Shown here in pieces: positions 44,895-53,650 of a DNA stretch of 64,000 nt. Under the pieces are notes generated by a model that was not told the DNA's origin, did not search any database, and saw only the letters and a list, made by a program, of their open reading frames with translations. Position 1 is the stretch's first letter, and each line of letters opens with the position of its first letter. The DNA comes from an uncultured Blautia sp. (GTDB lineage: Bacteria; Bacillota; Clostridia; Lachnospirales; Lachnospiraceae), in the NCBI GenBank assembly GCA_946557785.1, contig CAMNTH010000007.1, positions 1-64,000 on the forward strand, written 5' to 3'. The translations under genes and the position numbers were made by a program.

Positions 44895-45147
44895 AGTTTG
44901 TCCTTCTTTCGTAGTAACAGTGTGCAAAAAAAAGGTTTTACTAAAGTGATTATGCATTATTTACAGCTAATTTGCAAATGGTGGAAGAAAATGCATATTA
45001 TTTTACCTTTTTTCGGATTATATTTCTGCCTTATGGAAGAAATCGTATTTTTTTACAAATAATACAGGACTGTGTTCATTGTGAAAGAAAGGGGTTTATG
45101 GCAGAATAGAGTCACAAAATAAATGATAAAGAAACGGAGGAACGAAA

Positions 45148-46398
45148 ATGAAAAAAAGAATGAAGAAAATGCTGAGCCTGGTTTTAAGCGCATGTATGAC
45201 GCTTCCGGTATTTTCGGCAGCAGCAGTTTACGCAGAGCCAAAGGAGACCATCCGTGTTTGGTACTGGGAAGATAATGACGGCTCTTATGCAGATGCATAT
45301 TCCACATGGAGCGAGCAGTATCCTGATGCAGAACTGGTACTGGAAGCGGTTCCGTGGAACAGCTACCACGATATGCTCATTGCAGCGGCTGCATCAGGAG
45401 ACCTGCCGGATGTTTATAAGATTCAGCCAACCTGGATTCCGGAGCTGAGAAGCCTTGGTGCTATTGCAGAGCTTGATGATTATATTGATTCCTGGGACGG
45501 AAAGGATACTATTCCAATGAGTATGTGGGAATCTGCCAAAGCAGGCCAGGAAGCTACCTTTGCATGGCCCCACAGCCTGGTAGTTCTTTATTTGTACTGC
45601 AGAAAATCCTATTTTGAGGAAGCAGGAGTAGAATATCCAAAAACAATGGATGAATTCTATAAAGCATGTGAAGCTCTCACAAAAGATACGGACGGAGACG
45701 GAGCAACGGATGTTTACGGATTCAGCATGAGAGGCGCCAGAGGCGGACACTTTATGTGGGCAGGCCTGACGCTGAATAACGGCGGCGGCTTCTTCGGGGA
45801 TGACGGAAGCGTTGTGCTGAATACACCGGAAATGGTGGAAGCAAACCAGAAATATCTTGATATTTACCTGAATGGATGGGCGCCAAAAACAGCACCTACT
45901 GACGGATATACGGAAATTGTACAGAATTTCGAGAGCGGCGTAACAGGAATGCTGATTCACCATCTGAATTCCGCAAATGAGATTACGGATGTTCTGGGGG
46001 AGGACGTTGATGTAGTACCTCTTCCGGAAGGCGCTGCAGGAAGATATCTCCCAAGCGAACCTTGTCATTGGGCGGTTTCCGCAAACAGTGAAAATACAGA
46101 AACAGCAATTAACTTCCTGAAATATGCATCAGAGGAAGAGACCCATAAGGCTCTTTGCAAAAATGCAGGCCTAGTACCATTCATTACACCGGTAACTGAG
46201 GATCCGGAATTTACAGAAAATAAATTCTGTGCTGCTTCTATGGAATATCTGGATGATGTGCAGATCTTCCCGGTCTGCAATACATGGGGCGACTGGTCCG
46301 AAACTGTTTGGCCGCAGACAATGCAGCGTGCCATGATGGGCGAGATCTCCAGCGAGGAAATGATCCAGATTCTTGCAGACAATCTTGCAGAGGAATAA
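45148..46398 (+). CDS. ABC sugar-binding protein (family 1)
   Basis: 416 residues. Signal peptide about 1-30; it includes LSAC, which could be a lipobox, while cleavage after VYA is also possible. The mature part 'TIRVWYWEDNDGSYADAYSTWSEQYPDAELVLEAVPWNSYHDM' and 'GDLPDVYKIQPTWIPELRSLGAIAELDDYI' are standard for carbohydrate-binding proteins. ACGGAGGA precedes the ATG. First gene of a ten-gene catabolic locus; the YesN/YesM pair diverges from it. Confidence 0.94.
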   Translation: MKKRMKKMLSLVLSACMTLPVFSAAAVYAEPKETIRVWYWEDNDGSYADAYSTWSEQYPDAELVLEAVPWNSYHDMLIAAAASGDLPDVYKIQPTWIPELRSLGAIAELDDYIDSWDGKDTIPMSMWESAKAGQEATFAWPHSLVVLYLYCRKSYFEEAGVEYPKTMDEFYKACEALTKDTDGDGATDVYGFSMRGARGGHFMWAGLTLNNGGGFFGDDGSVVLNTPEMVEANQKYLDIYLNGWAPKTAPTDGYTEIVQNFESGVTGMLIHHLNSANEITDVLGEDVDVVPLPEGAAGRYLPSEPCHWAVSANSENTETAINFLKYASEEETHKALCKNAGLVPFITPVTEDPEFTENKFCAASMEYLDDVQIFPVCNTWGDWSETVWPQTMQRAMMGEISSEEMIQILADNLAEE

Positions 46399-46425
46399 AA
46401 GAACCGAATGTGTAATAGCTAAAAA

Positions 46426-46461
46426 CGCCGGGCCAATGAAGGAACAGTCATTAGCCCGGCG
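46426..46461 (+). terminator. Intra-operon hairpin
   Basis: CGCCGGGC ... GCCCGGCG, with extra pairing CAATGA / TCATT toward the loop, between the binding protein and first permease genes. No T-run follows; probably an mRNA stabiliser. Confidence 0.75.
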
Positions 46462-46488
46462 GAATTACTCTTAAGGAGGAAGCAGTAC

Positions 46489-47385
46489 ATGGAAAGAAAG
46501 AAAAAAATCCAGTGGCAGCCTGTGCTCCTGCTGGCACCGGCAATCCTGATCGTAGTCCTGATCATCGGATATCCTGTGGCAAGGGCAATCGTCCTCAGCC
46601 TGTACAAATATGATATGACGAACCTGCAGAATGTGAAATTCATCGGCTTGCAGAATTATACAGACATTTTTACGAAAGATGATGCTTTCTGGCCGGCGCT
46701 GAAAAATACAGTGTTATGGGTGGGAGTAACAGTAACCGCACAGCTTCTTCTTTCCTTGCTGCTGGCCAATATTTTAAACAAATCCTTCCGCGGCCGGGGA
46801 ATCGTAAGGTCTGTGGTACTTATTCCGTGGGTGACGCCCTGCGTTCTGATTTCATTGATGTGGGCATGGATATTTAACGGAAACTATGGAGTTATGAATG
46901 AGATTTTAAAGAGCCTTCATCTTATTAAAGAAAATGTGGCGTGGATCGCCCAGCCTAATACTGCACTTTGGGTTCAGATCATGGCAATGATCTGGCAGGG
47001 AATTCCTTTTTTTACAATTATGATCCTGGCAGCTATGCAGTCCGTACCCAGGGAACTGTATGAATCAGCCAGTGTGGACGGAGCGTCTTCCATGAAGCAG
47101 TATTTTTATATTACCATTCCGGGAATTGCATCCACCATCGTATCTACAGTTATGATCAGGCTGATATGGGTGTTTAATAACGTGGACATTGTTTATACCA
47201 TGACAGGCGGAGGGCCTGGCTACAGCTCCCTTACTTTGTCCGTATACACTTATCTGCAGGCGCAGAAATCCATGAAATTCGGATACGGCAGTGCGGTAGC
47301 CATTATCGGAGCGATCCTGATGTCCATTGTGATCTTTATTTATCTTCGCATTACCAGAGAGCAGGGAGGAATGATTGACAAATGA
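46489..47385 (+). CDS. ABC sugar permease, MalF type
   Basis: 298 residues, six predicted helices. 'QPVLLLAPAILIVVLIIGYPVARAIVLSLYKYD' at the start, EAA loop 'ELYESASVDGASSMKQYFYITIPGIAS' in pattern, then 'NNVDIVYTMTGGGPGYSSLTLSVYTYLQA'. AAGGAGGAAG precedes the ATG. It overlaps the next permease gene by 4 nt. Confidence 0.95.
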   Translation: MERKKKIQWQPVLLLAPAILIVVLIIGYPVARAIVLSLYKYDMTNLQNVKFIGLQNYTDIFTKDDAFWPALKNTVLWVGVTVTAQLLLSLLLANILNKSFRGRGIVRSVVLIPWVTPCVLISLMWAWIFNGNYGVMNEILKSLHLIKENVAWIAQPNTALWVQIMAMIWQGIPFFTIMILAAMQSVPRELYESASVDGASSMKQYFYITIPGIASTIVSTVMIRLIWVFNNVDIVYTMTGGGPGYSSLTLSVYTYLQAQKSMKFGYGSAVAIIGAILMSIVIFIYLRITREQGGMIDK

Positions 47386-48206
47386 AAGAGAAAAAAAGTA
47401 TAGGAACCTTTTATATACCCATGATATTTTTCCTTGTTACCGTATTATTTCCCTTTGCCTGGACATTCCTTACATCTTTAAAGAAAAAGAATGAAATGTT
47501 TGCACAGGAATTTCGTTTCCTTCCCGCTGCACCTACACTGGACAGCTATCGGGAATTATTTGAGAAAACAGATTTTTTCAGCAATATGTGGAACAGCCTT
47601 GTAGTATCCTTTGCCACAGTGCTGATCGCAGGCATAGTGTCCTTTATGGCAGGCTATGCGCTTTCCAGATACCGTTTCCGCATGAGGAATGCCCTTATGT
47701 ATTTTTTCCTTCTGCTGTATCTGGTGCCCAGCACATTGCTTTTGATACCTCTGTATACCATTTTTAATAAGATGGGGATCTTGCATACGCAGCTTTGCCT
47801 GATCGTGGCTTACAGTACTTATTCCATCCCGTATTCGGTTTGGCTGACAACGGGATTTATTAACCAGGTGCCCTTTGAACTGGAGGAAGCTGCAGCCCTG
47901 GACGGCTGCAGCCTGGCCCAAAGGATGTTCCGCATCGTGCTTCCTCTTTTGCGTCCTGCTCTGGTGGCATCCTGCAGCTTCATCTTTATCACCTCCTGGA
48001 ATGAGTATACCTATGCAAATATGTTTACAAACAAAGCATCCAGAACGGTGACCGTGGCATTATCTAATTTTATGTCCCAGTACAATATTCGGTGGGATTT
48101 GATCACGGCCGGTGGGATTGTGGTAGTAATTCCGGTTGTTATTATGTTTGTGTTCGTACAGAAGGATTTGATTGCCGGACTGACTGCCGGCGGAGTAAAG
48201 GGCTGA
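47382..48206 (+). CDS. ABC sugar permease, MalG type
   Basis: 274 residues, six predicted helices; 'FELEEAAALDGCSLAQRMFRIVLPLLRPA' EAA loop pattern and the C-terminal 'QKDLIAGLTAGGVKG'. ATG overlaps the stop of the preceding permease gene (ATGA), consistent with coupling. Confidence 0.95.
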   Translation: MKEKKSIGTFYIPMIFFLVTVLFPFAWTFLTSLKKKNEMFAQEFRFLPAAPTLDSYRELFEKTDFFSNMWNSLVVSFATVLIAGIVSFMAGYALSRYRFRMRNALMYFFLLLYLVPSTLLLIPLYTIFNKMGILHTQLCLIVAYSTYSIPYSVWLTTGFINQVPFELEEAAALDGCSLAQRMFRIVLPLLRPALVASCSFIFITSWNEYTYANMFTNKASRTVTVALSNFMSQYNIRWDLITAGGIVVVIPVVIMFVFVQKDLIAGLTAGGVKG

Positions 48207-48232
48207 GAAAGATCTAAAAGAAGGGAGCATTT

Positions 48233-48583
48233 ATGGAAGAATTAAAAAAGGTTTGTTATGTGGTGACAAAAACGGATAATGTGGCAACAGCCATGGCGGA
48301 TATCGAAGCGGGAGAGGTAAAGCTTACCGGAGACGCACCGGAGAAAAGGGCGGGGGTTTTGGCAGTGGAAGCTATTCCTTTTGGGCACAAAATGGCGCTT
48401 TGTGCTCTTCATCCAGGAGACAGGATCATTAAATACGGAGCGCCAATAGGCATTGTTACGGAGGAAATCCGGGAAGGCGAACATGTACATATGCACAATA
48501 TGAAAAGCGCCTATGATTTTCGTTCCGCCCAGCTGGATCCCATGACAGCACATGCCAAAGACATTGAATATAAGACATATTAA
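48233..48583 (+). CDS. UxaA-family dehydratase, small (SAF) subunit
   Basis: 116 residues equal to the N-terminal domain of altronate/galactarate dehydratases: 'IPFGHKMALCALHPGDRIIKYGAPIGIVTEEIREGEHVHMHNM' is the SAF block with the VHxHN end. In UxaA and GarD this is fused to the large domain; here it is a separate gene, with the large part at 48608. AAGGGAGC precedes the ATG. Alternative reading: SuyA of sulfolactate sulfo-lyase, a split homologue. The sugar-kinase and aldolase neighbours favour a sugar acid. Confidence 0.85.
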   Translation: MEELKKVCYVVTKTDNVATAMADIEAGEVKLTGDAPEKRAGVLAVEAIPFGHKMALCALHPGDRIIKYGAPIGIVTEEIREGEHVHMHNMKSAYDFRSAQLDPMTAHAKDIEYKTY

Positions 48584-48607
48584 GGATAAGGGAGGTGCAG
48601 GTTTGAA

Positions 48608-49837
48608 ATGAAAGAGGAGTTACTGTGTCAGGGATATCTGAGAAAGGATGGTTCCAAAGGAATCCGGAATAAAGTCCTGGTTATTTTTACGGTGGAGTGC
48701 AGCAAGCATGTATGCAGGAAAATTGCAGATTATTTTCAGGGTCTTGGAGAGGACGTGGAAGCCATTGGGTCTCATTCCTGTCTTCATAATCAGGTAAATA
48801 TCCGAAGACTTTTGAAATATTGTACTCATCCCAATGTGGGAGGGGTTGTGGCTATCGGGCATGGATGTGAATATACCTATCCGGATCTTCTTGCAGAGGC
48901 TGCGGAAAAATCAGGAAGGGAGGCTGCCTGGTTTTATCAGCAGGAAGCAGGGGGAACCCAGAAAAGTATTGTAAAGGGAATGGCCATTGTACGGGAAATG
49001 CTGGATAAACTGAAGGAAACGCCCAGGGTTCCTATGTATCTTTCCGATCTTGTGGTTGGAGGAGAGTGCGGAGGATCAGATTTTACATCCGGACTTGCAG
49101 GAAATGCCCTGGTAGGCAGTGTGTTTGACTATGTAGTGGATCATGGAGGAACGGCAGTTTTTGAGGAATTGAGCGAGGGTATCGGGCTGAAGGAATACCT
49201 TATGGAGCGCGGGGCTAATGAAAAGGTAAAAGTCGATATTGCCAGGGCTTATGACAAAACCGTGGACTTCTGTGCGGCATATGGACAGTTTTCCATTGCG
49301 CCGGGAAATATGGACGGCGGACTGACTACGATTGAAGAAAAAAGCATGGGCGCTACGGTGAAAAGCGGAAGCCGCCAGATTCAGAGCGTTTTGAAGGTAG
49401 CACAGACTCCGGTATGCAAAGGCCTCCATCTTCTGGATGTAATTCCGGATGAGAAACTGGAGCCGGCTCATTTTATTGCTGCGGATCCTTCGGATATGCT
49501 GGAGCTGGTTGCAGCAGGATGCCATGTGGTATTTCTGGTCACAGGCAGGGGACATGTTGTAGGAACACCGGTAAGCCCGGTAATCAAAGTAACGGGAAAT
49601 CCCAGAACCTATGAAAGAATGTCCGATGATATTGATTTCTGCGCAGCGCCTCTGCTTACCGGAGAGGAGTCCAGGGAAGCTATAACCGGACGGATGATGG
49701 AGCTTTTAAAGAGAGTCTGCGGCGGCGAACCAAGCAATGCAGAGCGTATGGGACACAGGGAAGGAATTCTGTATTTTAATTTCCAGAATCCAACGGAAGT
49801 TCCTGCGTGCTGGGATTTCGGCAAAGGAGGTCACTGA
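48608..49837 (+). CDS. UxaA-family dehydratase, large subunit
   Basis: 409 residues. Family blocks: 'QGYLRKDGSKGIRNKVLVIFTVECSKHVCRKIA', 'GVVAIGHGCEYT', 'LVVGGECGGSDFTSGLAGNALVGSVFDYVVDHGGTAVFEE', 'SIAPGNMDGGLTTIEEKSMG' and 'FLVTGRGHVVGTPVSPVIKVTGNP'. Forms the iron-dependent dehydratase with the small subunit, turning a sugar acid (D-altronate-like) into a 2-keto-3-deoxy acid. GGGAGGTG lies 12 nt before the ATG. One nt separates its stop from the aldolase start. Substrate cannot be fixed from sequence; SuyB is the alternative homologue. Confidence 0.85.
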   Translation: MKEELLCQGYLRKDGSKGIRNKVLVIFTVECSKHVCRKIADYFQGLGEDVEAIGSHSCLHNQVNIRRLLKYCTHPNVGGVVAIGHGCEYTYPDLLAEAAEKSGREAAWFYQQEAGGTQKSIVKGMAIVREMLDKLKETPRVPMYLSDLVVGGECGGSDFTSGLAGNALVGSVFDYVVDHGGTAVFEELSEGIGLKEYLMERGANEKVKVDIARAYDKTVDFCAAYGQFSIAPGNMDGGLTTIEEKSMGATVKSGSRQIQSVLKVAQTPVCKGLHLLDVIPDEKLEPAHFIAADPSDMLELVAAGCHVVFLVTGRGHVVGTPVSPVIKVTGNPRTYERMSDDIDFCAAPLLTGEESREAITGRMMELLKRVCGGEPSNAERMGHREGILYFNFQNPTEVPACWDFGKGGH

Positions 49838-49838
49838 T

Positions 49839-50750
49839 TTGGAAAAAGAAATACAGGGAATCATTCCTCCTTTGCTGACTCCGCTGGATAGAGAGGGAGA
49901 TGTGGACGTTCCGGCCTTGAAGAGGCTGATAGAGCACTGTATAAGAGGAGGCGTAAGCGGAATCTTTGTGCTTGGTTCCTGTGGAGAAGGGACTGTGCTT
50001 TCCAGGGAACAGAGACGATGTGCTGCAGAAAAAGCGCTGGAGATAACAGGAGAGCGCATTCCGGTTTTAGTAGGAGTTCTGGAAACCTCTGCAGCAGGGA
50101 TCACGGAAGAGATTAAGGAATATGAGGAAATGGGAGCGGAGTATTTTGTGGCTGCGGCGCCATATTATTTACCCCCCGGAAGTCAGGAGGAGATTCTGGA
50201 ACATTTCCGCTACATTACAGAGCATATGCATGGAAAGCTGATTATTTATAATATTCCCCCATATACAAATTCAGACATTTTGCCAACGACTATGGAAAGA
50301 CTTTTGGAAATGCCCAAGGTAACTGCCATTAAGGATAGTACAGGAAACTGGGCATTGTTCCAGAAAATCCTGTTTGCAGAAAAGAAGGGAAGCCTGCTGA
50401 GCGGGAACGAGGATCTTTGCGGAGCTGCAATGCTTTTGGGAGCAGATGGCTGCGTGCCCTGCCTTGCAAACATTTATCCCGGGTTTTATGTGGATATGTT
50501 GGGGTATGGAAGAGAGAAAAATGTGGATAAGATACTGGAATATCAGAGAGCCATTGTGGAAATGAAGGAGGTTTTCCAATATGGCAGGAGCTGGATCGCA
50601 GTAGTGAAATATTTATGCGCAAGAAAAGGGTTGATTTTGCCGTATGTGGGCAAAACCCTTCCGGAGCTTACAGAGGGTGAAAAAAATGCCATAGAGGAAT
50701 ACTTAAAAGATCATGAATCCATGTATGAAAACAGGAGGAATCACCTTTAA
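49839..50750 (+). CDS. DapA/NanA-family pyruvate-dependent aldolase
   Basis: 303-residue TIM barrel. 'GIIPPLLTPLDREGDVDVPALKRLIEH' and 'GIFVLGSCGEGTVLSREQR' open it; the catalytic Tyr137 ('IIYNIPPYT') and Schiff-base Lys165 ('VTAIKDSTGNW') are in place. The family holds dihydrodipicolinate synthases, N-acetylneuraminate lyases and 2-keto-3-deoxy sugar-acid aldolases. Next to a sugar-acid dehydratase the last role is most likely: cleaving the keto-deoxy acid to pyruvate and an aldehyde. TTG start with AAAGGAGG 9 nt upstream, inside the previous gene's end. Confidence 0.85.
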   Translation: MEKEIQGIIPPLLTPLDREGDVDVPALKRLIEHCIRGGVSGIFVLGSCGEGTVLSREQRRCAAEKALEITGERIPVLVGVLETSAAGITEEIKEYEEMGAEYFVAAAPYYLPPGSQEEILEHFRYITEHMHGKLIIYNIPPYTNSDILPTTMERLLEMPKVTAIKDSTGNWALFQKILFAEKKGSLLSGNEDLCGAAMLLGADGCVPCLANIYPGFYVDMLGYGREKNVDKILEYQRAIVEMKEVFQYGRSWIAVVKYLCARKGLILPYVGKTLPELTEGEKNAIEEYLKDHESMYENRRNHL

Positions 50751-50763
50751 GGAGGAAGTATAG

Positions 50764-52065
50764 ATGACAGAAAAAGAATTGATCATAAAAGCAGGCAAGG
50801 ATTTGGAGGAAAGGCTTGAAGAAGCAAAAAAAACAGGAAATCTGGTGGTAAAAGATGCAGTGGAGGATGAAAGGACTATCCGGGAGACATTTCAAAAGGG
50901 ACAGGGAATCTTCCGCCTGTTTCCTGCATTTGTTCCCAGGAGATTTGGCAAGGCGGGCCGCAGGCTGAAGCTGCACCCGGATGATTATTTTGCATTTGGA
51001 ATGGCAAGAGGCTCTATTACGGAAAGATGGTTTGCTTCTACCATTGCGGCGCAGAATGGGGAAACTGCTAAGGCAGACGAGGGTATGTCCTATGTATGCG
51101 TGGATTATGACAGCCAGGAGAAATTCTCTCTTAGGAATGCAGTGAAGGTTCTGGGAGAAGAGCTGGTGGGAAAAGAGCTGATGGAAAAGTATAACGGCTG
51201 GCCTATGTATTCCAAGTTTTTTGACAATGAGAATCCATTGTTCCATCATCTGCATCTGACCTTTGAGGATGCACAACGGGTAGGGAAGCTTGGAAAACCG
51301 GAATGCTATTATTTCCCCAAACAGCTTAATAATTATTCCGGAGAATCGGATTATACTTACTTTGGATTTGATCCGGATGTGGATCCGGAAGAAATTAAAG
51401 AGAGGATTCGTAAATTTGCAGATGATGATACCAGGATTACAGATTTGTCCAGAGCATACAGGATTGAACTTGGAACAGGATGGTATACGCCTGCGGGTGT
51501 GATCCATGCACCTGCATCTGTACTGACTTATGAGCCGCAGTGGAATTCGGATGTAAACTCTGTATACGAAAACATTGTATCCGGTGAGGTCTATCCGCCG
51601 GAGATGCTGGACGAGGAGCTGCCGGAGGGATGCAAGGATGCGGAGGACGTATTTAAGCTTCTGGATTGGGAGAAGAATGTAGACCCTCATTACAGAAAGC
51701 ACTATTTCCGCAGGCCCATTATAGAGGCGGAAACAGGAGCATATACACAAAAATGGATTACTTATGCCAATCCTTATATTGCGGCAAAAGAGCTGACGGT
51801 AAATCCGGGACAAAGCGTAACTATTTGTGACGGAGCAGCATATGGCTGTATTTTTGTACAGGGCCATGGTACATTCGGCGTATATGATTGTGAGGCTCCT
51901 ACACTTCTTCATTTTGGACAGCAGAGCTCGGATGAATTTTTTGTATCGGAGAAGGCAGCAGTTCAAGGTGTGACTATTACAAATACAAGTAAAGTGGAGC
52001 CGCTGGTTGTCCTGAAACATTTCGGTCCAAACTGCCCGGGAGTTCCGGAGGAAATGACGGAGTAG
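50764..52065 (+). CDS. Cupin-fold sugar isomerase-like protein (type I PMI-like)
   Basis: 433 residues. Helical N-terminal part (about 1-70), then blocks that resemble type I mannose-6-phosphate isomerases: 'GRRLKLHPDDYFAFGMARGSITERWFAST', 'HHLHLTFEDAQRVGKLGKPECYYFPKQLN' (metal His/Glu), 'RIELGTGWYTPAGVIHAPASVLTYEPQ'. A second cupin follows at about 330-425. Such proteins isomerise aldoses and ketoses, some unphosphorylated. Standing before an L-xylulose kinase and UlaE, it may make L-xylulose from an aldopentose such as L-lyxose or L-xylose. That is inference. AAGGAGGAAG precedes the ATG. Confidence 0.65.
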   Translation: MTEKELIIKAGKDLEERLEEAKKTGNLVVKDAVEDERTIRETFQKGQGIFRLFPAFVPRRFGKAGRRLKLHPDDYFAFGMARGSITERWFASTIAAQNGETAKADEGMSYVCVDYDSQEKFSLRNAVKVLGEELVGKELMEKYNGWPMYSKFFDNENPLFHHLHLTFEDAQRVGKLGKPECYYFPKQLNNYSGESDYTYFGFDPDVDPEEIKERIRKFADDDTRITDLSRAYRIELGTGWYTPAGVIHAPASVLTYEPQWNSDVNSVYENIVSGEVYPPEMLDEELPEGCKDAEDVFKLLDWEKNVDPHYRKHYFRRPIIEAETGAYTQKWITYANPYIAAKELTVNPGQSVTICDGAAYGCIFVQGHGTFGVYDCEAPTLLHFGQQSSDEFFVSEKAAVQGVTITNTSKVEPLVVLKHFGPNCPGVPEEMTE

Positions 52066-52073
52066 GAAAAGGT

Positions 52074-53588
52074 ATGAGATATTTACTTGGAATTGATAAT
52101 GGAGGGACTTTTTCCAAGGCAGCGATTTTCGATGAGGATGGAAATCAGATTTCCGTTGCGAGCCTTCCGACAGAGACGATTACCCCCAAGCCAGGTTATA
52201 CAGAAAAGAATCTGGAGGAGCTGTGGGAGGTAAATGCCAGAGCAATCCGCAGATCTATTGAAAAAAGCGGTATTAACCCAAGGGACATTGCCGGAGTCTC
52301 TTTTTCCGGAGCGGGAAAGGGGCTGTACATGGTAGGATATGACGGAAGACCTTCCTATAATGGTATTATGTCCACAGATACAAGGGCCTGGGCGCAGGTA
52401 GAAAAGTGGTACAAAGACGGAACGAACAAAAAGGTTTATGAAAGGACTTTCCAGGAAATCCTTGCAGTGCAGCCGGTAAGCCTTCTGGCGTGGTTTCAGG
52501 AAAATAAGCCGGAGATACTGCAAAGGACAAAATATATTTTTGCAGTGAAGGATTATATCCGATACAGACTTACAGGCGAGGCTTACAGTGAGTATACGGA
52601 CTGCTCAGGAGGAAATCTGGTAAATATGATCACAGGACAGCATGACAGAGAACTGATGGAGCTGTACGGACTTGAAGACTGTTATGAAAAGCTGCCGCCC
52701 TTGAGGCATTCTGCAGAAATCTGCGGATATATAACAAAAGAGGCAAGTGAGAAGACTCTGCTTCCCCAGGGAATTCCTGTGGCTGCAGGAATGTTTGACG
52801 TGAACGCCTGCGGAATTGCGTCCGGTCTTTGTGATGAGGAGCAGATGTGTATGATCGCAGGTACCTGGAGTATTAATGAATTTATCGGAAAGGCTCCGAT
52901 AACTAATGGTACGGTTGCACTGAATTCCATGTTCTGCATTCCCGGGTACTTTTTGATCGAGGAGAGCAGTCCCACTTCTGCAGGAAATATGGAATGGTTT
53001 ATTCACAGCCTGATGAAGGATGAACTGGAAGAGGCAGAAAAAGAAGGCAGATTGGTTTATGACCTTACAAATGAGTGGGTGGCTTCTATTGAACCCCAGG
53101 ATGATCATATGATTTTCCTGCCGTTTCTCAATGGATCCAATGAAAATCCACTGGCAAAGGGTACTTTTGTAGGAATGACTGCCTACCATAATAAGAAGCA
53201 TATGCTCCGGGCTGTTTATGAAGGAATTGTATTTTCCCATGTCACTCATGTAAGGAAGCTTTTAAGAAACAGGGAAATTCCAAGGAGTATCCGACTTTCG
53301 GGAGGAGCAGCAAATTCAGAGGTGTGGGTACAGATTTTTGCGGATGCACTGCAGATTCCCATTGATGTGGTGGGGGATAAGGAGCTGGGAGCTCAGGGTG
53401 CAGCTATGGCTGCAGGAATAGCCGCAGGGATTTATAAGGATTACCCGGATGCAGCGGCAAGAACCGTGACTATAACCGGAACCGTTTATCCTAGACCGGA
53501 ATATAAAAAAATTTATGAGGAAAAATATGCCGCTTACCGTGCTGTGATCGACGGATTAAACGGGGCGTGGCCCCATTTTAAAAATTAG
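52074..53588 (+). CDS. FGGY-family L-xylulose/sugar kinase (LyxK-like)
   Basis: 504 residues. ATPase-fold start 'MRYLLGIDNGGTFSKAAIFDEDGNQI', substrate region 'VSFSGAGKGLYMVGYDGRP', 'AGMFDVNACGIASGLCDEEQMCMIAGTWSINEF' and C-terminal 'RLSGGAANSEVWVQIFADALQIPIDVVGDKELGAQGAAMAAGIAAG'. The sequence is of the LyxK/YiaP kind, which phosphorylates L-xylulose to L-xylulose 5-phosphate, the substrate of the UlaE-type epimerase next door. AGGAAAAGG precedes the ATG, 8 nt after the isomerase-like gene. Confidence 0.88.
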   Translation: MRYLLGIDNGGTFSKAAIFDEDGNQISVASLPTETITPKPGYTEKNLEELWEVNARAIRRSIEKSGINPRDIAGVSFSGAGKGLYMVGYDGRPSYNGIMSTDTRAWAQVEKWYKDGTNKKVYERTFQEILAVQPVSLLAWFQENKPEILQRTKYIFAVKDYIRYRLTGEAYSEYTDCSGGNLVNMITGQHDRELMELYGLEDCYEKLPPLRHSAEICGYITKEASEKTLLPQGIPVAAGMFDVNACGIASGLCDEEQMCMIAGTWSINEFIGKAPITNGTVALNSMFCIPGYFLIEESSPTSAGNMEWFIHSLMKDELEEAEKEGRLVYDLTNEWVASIEPQDDHMIFLPFLNGSNENPLAKGTFVGMTAYHNKKHMLRAVYEGIVFSHVTHVRKLLRNREIPRSIRLSGGAANSEVWVQIFADALQIPIDVVGDKELGAQGAAMAAGIAAGIYKDYPDAAARTVTITGTVYPRPEYKKIYEEKYAAYRAVIDGLNGAWPHFKN

Positions 53589-53650
53589 GGCATGTCCTTA
53601 AGGAAAGGTAAGATTTTGAACATGCTTTGACGGAGGATTTGAGAAACAGT

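Noticed and set aside
50668-52020. Long open frame on the - strand across the cupin isomerase-like gene
   Set aside because: Its translation is Cys/Ile/Arg-rich with no domain, has no ribosome site, and is antisense to a gene with clear family motifs. It is a frame shadow.
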